Below, one piece after another: positions 16,774-20,256 of a stretch of DNA of 20,256 bases. Both the position numbers and the translations under genes were made by a program. Within the stretch, counting starts at the first letter, position 1; each line of letters opens with the position of its first letter. Source of the stretch: Mycogone perniciosa (Eukaryota > Ascomycota > Sordariomycetes > Hypocreales > Hypocreaceae); assembly GCA_025331125.1 (NCBI GenBank), contig JAOALB010000302.1:1-20256 (forward strand). The letters are read 5' to 3'. The notes beneath the pieces are model-generated. The model searched no databases and was not told the origin of the DNA. It saw only the letters and a program-made list of their open reading frames with translations.

Positions 16774-17224
16774 TAGGTTCATTAACAGTAACGGGTTTGA
16801 TAGTAGCCTCAGTTGGTTGGCTCTTGACGTCGAATGAAGCAGGCTTTGTGTTGAAGGGACTGAACTCTGGTGTTGCAATTTCAGCCTCAACCGCCTCGTC
16901 CTTTTCAATTGAAATCGCTTCACTATCAATGACGAAGTTTGGCTTCCAACTGCTTGCGTCTTGTGCGACTCTTTCTCCCCTTGCCGGCAAGGGTAGCACC
17001 AGGTCACGCATCAAGGCCTGAAATTTTACATTCTCACTACTCACATATGTATCTCTGTCTAGGGAAACGTTTGGGGAAATATTTCCCGAGTACTCCCTTA
17101 AGCTGCGAAGACAGTCTTCGGAGGTGAATTTTCTGAAGAGCCTCGGTGCAATCGGTACTGTAGGTGATGGGATGACCGCCTTGATGTGGTTGTAGTGTCT
17201 GATAGGCTTTGCTTCCTTTTTGTT
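16721..17224 (-). CDS. Unidentified open frame truncated by a miniature element
   Basis: A 168-codon open frame on the minus strand without an ATG near its start; a GTG lies at 17044. Protein-like parts include APRLFRKFTSEDCLRSLREY, VKFQALMRDLVLPLPARGER and an acidic segment EAISIEKDEAVEAEIATPEF. From about residue 151 it runs into miniature element copy 5, whose sequence supplies the last 17 residues and the stop. It overlaps the 3' end of the Tad-like LINE in another frame. I do not recognise it: it may be a host gene fragment, or a LINE-associated region read in another frame. Confidence 0.35.
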   Translation of the reverse strand, partial: NKKEAKPIRHYNHIKAVIPSPTVPIAPRLFRKFTSEDCLRSLREYSGNISPNVSLDRDTYVSSENVKFQALMRDLVLPLPARGERVAQDASSWKPNFVIDSEAISIEKDEAVEAEIATPEFSPFNTKPASFDVKSQPTEATIKPVTVNEPMSDHKSSKSEALYNMRR

Positions 17225-17660
17225 CTAATAGGAAAGAGATGGGGCTTTCACGTATGGGGATCTTAGGCAAGATGCTTCTGACCATGCGACAGTTGGCAAA
17301 GTGACAAGGTTCCTTAGGTGAGCCGCACCTGCAATGTGATTGTATGGTGTGGCCAAAGCGGTTGTAGTAGCTTTGGAAGTCCTAGTGGCCTGGCTTTTCC
17401 GCAAGCAACCAGTGGAGAATAGGCCAGGGAAGTGTAAGCTCTTGGGGGTTGGTGGGCGCTCCTAGGCCCCAGCACTGGTAGCTCTATAGGGTATTCGCTT
17501 CCTAATACCTTTCTTGTAGGGTGACTCTTTATTCATTGGCTAATCGCTTAATATGGGTGAGAGTGCTCCATCCCTGGGGTGCGGGGCCGCTCCCTTCTTG
17601 GCCAGCTCATCAGCCGATTCGTTGTGGTACCCATGAATTGGTTACTTTGCGTGGGTATAC
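17040..17660 (-). mobile_element. Tad1-like LINE, decayed 3' end of ORF2
   Basis: Minus-strand frames, with several shifts and stops, give the end of an RNase H domain (NESADELAKKGAA), then TLTHIKRLANE, ELTLPWPILHWLLAEKPGH, DFQSYYNRFGH and a CCHC-like knuckle CRCGSPKEPCHFANC, followed by RSILPKIPIRESPISFLLEQ. This order (RNase H end, LL.A..GHGDF..Y..RF, C-x-C-G, K.P.HF..C, then a .LL...G.KA. block) is that of the C-terminus of fungal Tad-clade non-LTR retrotransposons. The reverse transcriptase part is missing, so the copy is 5'-truncated, usual for LINEs. No poly-A tail is seen. Confidence 0.7.
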
Positions 17661-17763
17661 CTCTTCTGCAATGCGTTGGAACCGTATGAATCCCCCCTGT
17701 AACAATGCCGGGCTTCGCCTAGCAGGCCAGAAGGTGGGCAGCTCTTTTATGTAATGGGGGATG

Positions 17764-18110
17764 TATGCATTGTTGCAAGGCAAGTATAATATTGCATAGA
17801 GAATGAGTTGTAAAGCATGGGGGCTCGAGAGAAGACGATAGGAAAGGAAGATGAGGCGACTGTAGACAGCAGATAATTATTTGCACTGGTGCTTTTAGAC
17901 CGAGGGCTATACATGAAAGAAGCAGAGAGGCTGTTTATACAGGTGATGGAGATTTGTAAGACGAAGCTTGATACACTTACCAGCATGAATGTCGACATTC
18001 AGATGTCATAGCGTTCATGAAGAACTGTGCCCAGACTCGGCAGCGAATTCTTGGCCTAGAACATGCATACACTCTGTCATCTATGGCAACGGTAGAACTG
18101 TGGAATAATT
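17764..18110 (+). pseudogene. Tetratricopeptide (KLC/NLR-type) repeat relic
   Basis: In three plus-strand frames with at least two shifts and stops one reads MYALLQGKYNIA, then IGKEDEATVDS .. LFALVLLDRGLYMKEAERLF, then IQVMEICKTKLDTLTSMN, then MKNCAQTRQRILGLEHAYTLSSMA. This fits the 42-residue kinesin-light-chain type TPR consensus (GKY.EAE..., LG.EHP.TL.SM.NLA) found at the C-terminus of fungal NB-ARC/NACHT proteins and patatin-like NLRs. Only about 2.5 repeats remain and no nucleotide-binding domain is present in the window. Such genes are numerous and turn over rapidly in fungi. Confidence 0.65.
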
Positions 18111-18707
18111 GGAGCATATCTTTGTTTAGAATTCTATATTTTATTAACTCTATGTTGCAGTGCCTTGACTACAGCAGCCATGCTTCGGCTGGCGTTGGAT
18201 ATTCTGTTCTGCTTAGCTTATCCCTGATGGTGTTGTAGATTGCCGAGAGCTTTGTCTGCTAGCTATGCCAATGAGGTGCGTCAAACTTAGTGTAGCAAGT
18301 TCGCAAGCTTAAGTGGTAATATTACATCAGGTGCTGGGGATCTGCCAAATTGGTGGATAGTACACTGGGTTGGTCAAGGCCTGGAAAAGTATCCTCCAAC
18401 CTTGGCGGCTTTGTACTATGGATGCATAAATGATAGTCATAAAGGGCAATGTTGAGGCAAATGTGTACAGTTAATTAGTCAGTTAATAGTTTAATCAATT
18501 AAATAAGAAAGGCAGTTAACAAGTTAACAAATAAGGTTATTAATGCCAATCACAGATCAACAGTATGAGGGCTTATTAATAGGTATATAAAATGATATAA
18601 TTCGACACTCTTGCTGATCCTAAGTTAGGTAGGAAAAGCTGCTGCTTAAATACATAAAAAAATTGCTATCTAACTAATTATGACTACCCGGATCTAGGAA
18701 ATCGAGT
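18111..18707. other. Gene-less stretch, AT-rich
   Basis: No coding signal beyond a short hydrophobic frame. Simple AT-rich repeats near 18475-18540 (variants of AGTTAATAGTTTAATCAATTA). Confidence 0.4.
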
Positions 18708-18966
18708 TGTCATGATATCGTCATTGACTTACAGATCTGGCTGTTGTTGCAAGCTAGTTAGGGAGGACTACGAGGAGGAGCGCCCGCATTAACGGGAGGT
18801 CACGGAGGAAGGAGGCCTACCTTCAGAGCAGGAGGACCATAATAAGGGTCCTTTCCTCTTAAGAGGAAAGGGAAGAGATCAATACAGTCACCGCCGACGT
18901 GCCTACTTCGTGCTTCTAGCTCTCCAGACTCTATAACTCTCTTCCTATAACCACCCACTCTTGACA
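18708..18966. mobile_element. Possible solo LTR (259 bp)
   Basis: Begins TGTCATGATATCGTC and ends CTCTTGACA, giving TG..CA ends with a 5-bp inverted repeat (TGTCA/TGACA). It contains a purine-rich GAGGAAAGGGAAGAGATCAA followed by a pyrimidine-rich 3' part, as in some fungal Copia-like LTRs. No 5-bp target duplication is visible and no second LTR or internal coding region is present, so the call is tentative. Confidence 0.3.
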
Positions 18967-18992
18967 GCAGGAATATAAAGGGAATTAAATAA

Positions 18993-19025
18993 TAATAGTA
19001 AAATCCCTTAAATTTATTACTATTA
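18993..19025. other. 9-bp hairpin in AT-rich DNA
   Basis: Arms TAATAGTAA and TTACTATTA pair perfectly around a 15-nt loop. It lies just outside the possible LTR. Confidence 0.4.
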
Positions 19026-19084
19026 CCGCTTTCCCATGGTAAAACATATTAGGCAATATCTTCCTATAAATAACACTATCTAAG

Positions 19085-19159
19085 TGTCCATAGCATATAA
19101 GGTCACTTATCCACGCATCTTGTGTAGAGCTTCACTTTTGCTGGATTTGTGGTCTCACA
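19085..19159 (-). mobile_element. 75-bp miniature element, copy 6 (family B)
   Basis: Reads TGTCCATAGCATATAAGGTC to TTGTGGTCTCACA on plus, the reverse complement of copies 1-4, with one deletion and a changed end base. Confidence 0.82.
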
Positions 19160-19470
19160 CTAAGCTATTTCAATTTCTTAGTTAAAAAAACTAAAACAGA
19201 GGCATAAATAAACATGCAATAAATAGCTTAAAGCTACTATGCGGCTTAAGTTAGGGGGCATATTGCATTATTTATACTCAACTATGATCTCTTTTATCAT
19301 GTAACTCAACCACAACCTAGCTCCATAGCACAATTTCCTCTATTATGATTATGGACTTTGGCGCCCTTTATGTCCTAATTTTCTATTCCTTGTCTGTGAC
19401 TGTGCTTAACTGCTAGATCTGGCACTCTTATATGTTCTCTTCGCTTGCCCCATCTTACTCTACGCCAAGA
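19160..19470. other. Gene-less spacer
   Basis: AT-rich, with TTAGGGGGCATATTGCATTA, which faintly resembles a fungal LTR start. Nothing further can be supported. Confidence 0.35.
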
Positions 19471-20256
19471 TCATAAGCCTGGACTAGGGACACATGAAGT
19501 CGCTACGTTATTGGTGGATGTAGAATCAACGGCCTTCACGGCCCGGCCCATCTTGTAGCCATACGGGTTCATTAGTATATCGCTTAGCGCATTCGCGATC
19601 ATCATTGCATTCTGTTCCATTTCCAGCATGATCTCTCCAAGGGCTTCGTCTAGGCGGTGTTGATAGAAGTGATGATGTGAAAGTTCAAGGGTAAAAGTGA
19701 ATGAATATCAATGATAGAACTACGCAGGGGATCCTCTACGAGGAACGCTTTAACGCGATTTCCCAAGTCCTCAGCACCTCCGCAATATTTCGAATGGATG
19801 TATCCGTACACCACGTAGTCAATATTATCAGGCTGAAGAATTGAGCCGGAACCACGACTCCACTCCCAGTCCAGGACAGCAGTGATGGCTATGTTGCTCT
19901 CAGCAGAATATTGTGCGGTCTCAAGTTACCGTGGACTAAGACAAAAGGTCCCTCGTCTATTCCTGGATCAAACCATTCTTTCGACGCTATCGCTGCTCTA
20001 TTGCCGTCAGTATATCGCCTTGACGCAACGAAGACTCACTTCATGGTGGCAACCTCGAACTTGATTTTGGACTGTGGATCAACTTCTACAACATAGCAGA
20101 CGTTGACGCTCCCCCGAGCTATCTGCTGATCCACATAGACATCCCATCTTGTCGATGATAAAGCTGAAGGATGACTTAACATCAGGGGGTTTGATCAACA
20201 TCTGGGAGTCTAAGGATCTAGGTACGAAGTCCTGCCTCTGACTTAGAGCCCGCGGG
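19471..20256 (-). pseudogene. Aminoglycoside phosphotransferase (APH)-like kinase relic, cut by window edge
   Basis: Minus-strand frames give RWDVYVDQQIARGSVNVCYV, a 42-nt intron (19998-20039), then KEWFDPGIDEGPFVLVHGNL, RPHNILL, a frameshift near 19895, ITAVLDWEWSRGSGS (the metal-binding DWE region), LGNRVKAFLVEDPLRS, a second frameshift near 19680, and RLDEALGEIMLEMEQNAM to a TGA at 19471-19473. HGxxxxxN followed by LDWEW is the catalytic signature of APH/choline-kinase fold proteins, common as large expanded families in Aspergillus and Penicillium. The normal HGD is HGN here, which would remove the catalytic base. The N-terminal lobe lies beyond the window. Two frameshifts plus the Asp-to-Asn change make it non-functional. 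Confidence 0.75.
19998..20039 (-). other. 42-nt intron in the APH-like relic
   Basis: Donor GTGAGT, branch-like ACTGACG and acceptor AATAG in minus orientation; phase 2 join between TMK and the following AAIAS. It is short even for a filamentous fungus but all three signals are good. Confidence 0.6.

Noticed and set aside
16588..17007. 139-codon minus-strand frame
   Set aside because: Basic, low-quality reading overlapping the better frame 16721-17224 and part of a miniature element.

Overview
The window looks like an accessory, repeat-rich stretch of a filamentous ascomycete genome, most likely Eurotiales (Aspergillus/Penicillium type). The support is: very short introns with GT..AG ends and CTAAC/CTAAT/CTGAC-like branch sites, an intronless fungal asparaginase, a very large Ser/Thr-rich secreted protein of the kind linked to fungal chitinases, a Tad-type LINE, miniature inverted-repeat elements, AT-rich tracts, and many copies of the 9-mer TACTCCGTA in non-coding DNA. 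The window opens with 76 cytosines, which looks like a contig end or an assembly artefact.

Left part (77-3800): no intact gene is visible. Two minus-strand stretches (about 1890-2430 and 3150-3805) read like decayed coding sequence of unknown family. Then comes the only fully intact, confidently named gene: an L-asparaginase on the plus strand (4028-5056), with all four main catalytic residues but without a recognisable flexible-loop tyrosine.

Middle part (6493-10200, minus strand): one long gene for a secreted, mucin-like protein of about 1,200 residues. It has a signal peptide, three separate Thr/Ser-rich tandem-repeat blocks, an Ala-rich helical region and several Cys-containing domains that resemble the tails of fungal class V (GH18) chitinases, but no GH18 catalytic domain. 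Two introns are clear. The reading frame is broken twice by single-base shifts, each at or next to a homopolymer run (A-run at 8590-8592, G/C-run at 7165-7169), so it is either a young pseudogene or a real gene with sequencing errors.

Right part (10600-20256): a transposon graveyard. It holds six copies of a 76-bp TGTCA..TGACA miniature element, two copies of a 262-bp element with TGTCAG(G)AGACC ends, a 514-bp element with GCATCCCGAYCAAA ends, a roughly 435-460-bp AT-rich inverted-repeat element, a 9-bp GATCATGCC minisatellite, a possible solo LTR, and the 3' end of a Tad-like LINE. Host gene relics lie among them: tetratricopeptide repeats of the NLR/kinesin-light-chain type, an aminoglycoside-phosphotransferase-like gene with one intron and two frameshifts running off the right edge, and unidentified fragments near 15000-15790 and 16721-17224. 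I see no operon-like or pathway-like cooperation between genes. The common theme is an unstable, gene-poor region around one enzyme and one large cell-surface or secreted protein.
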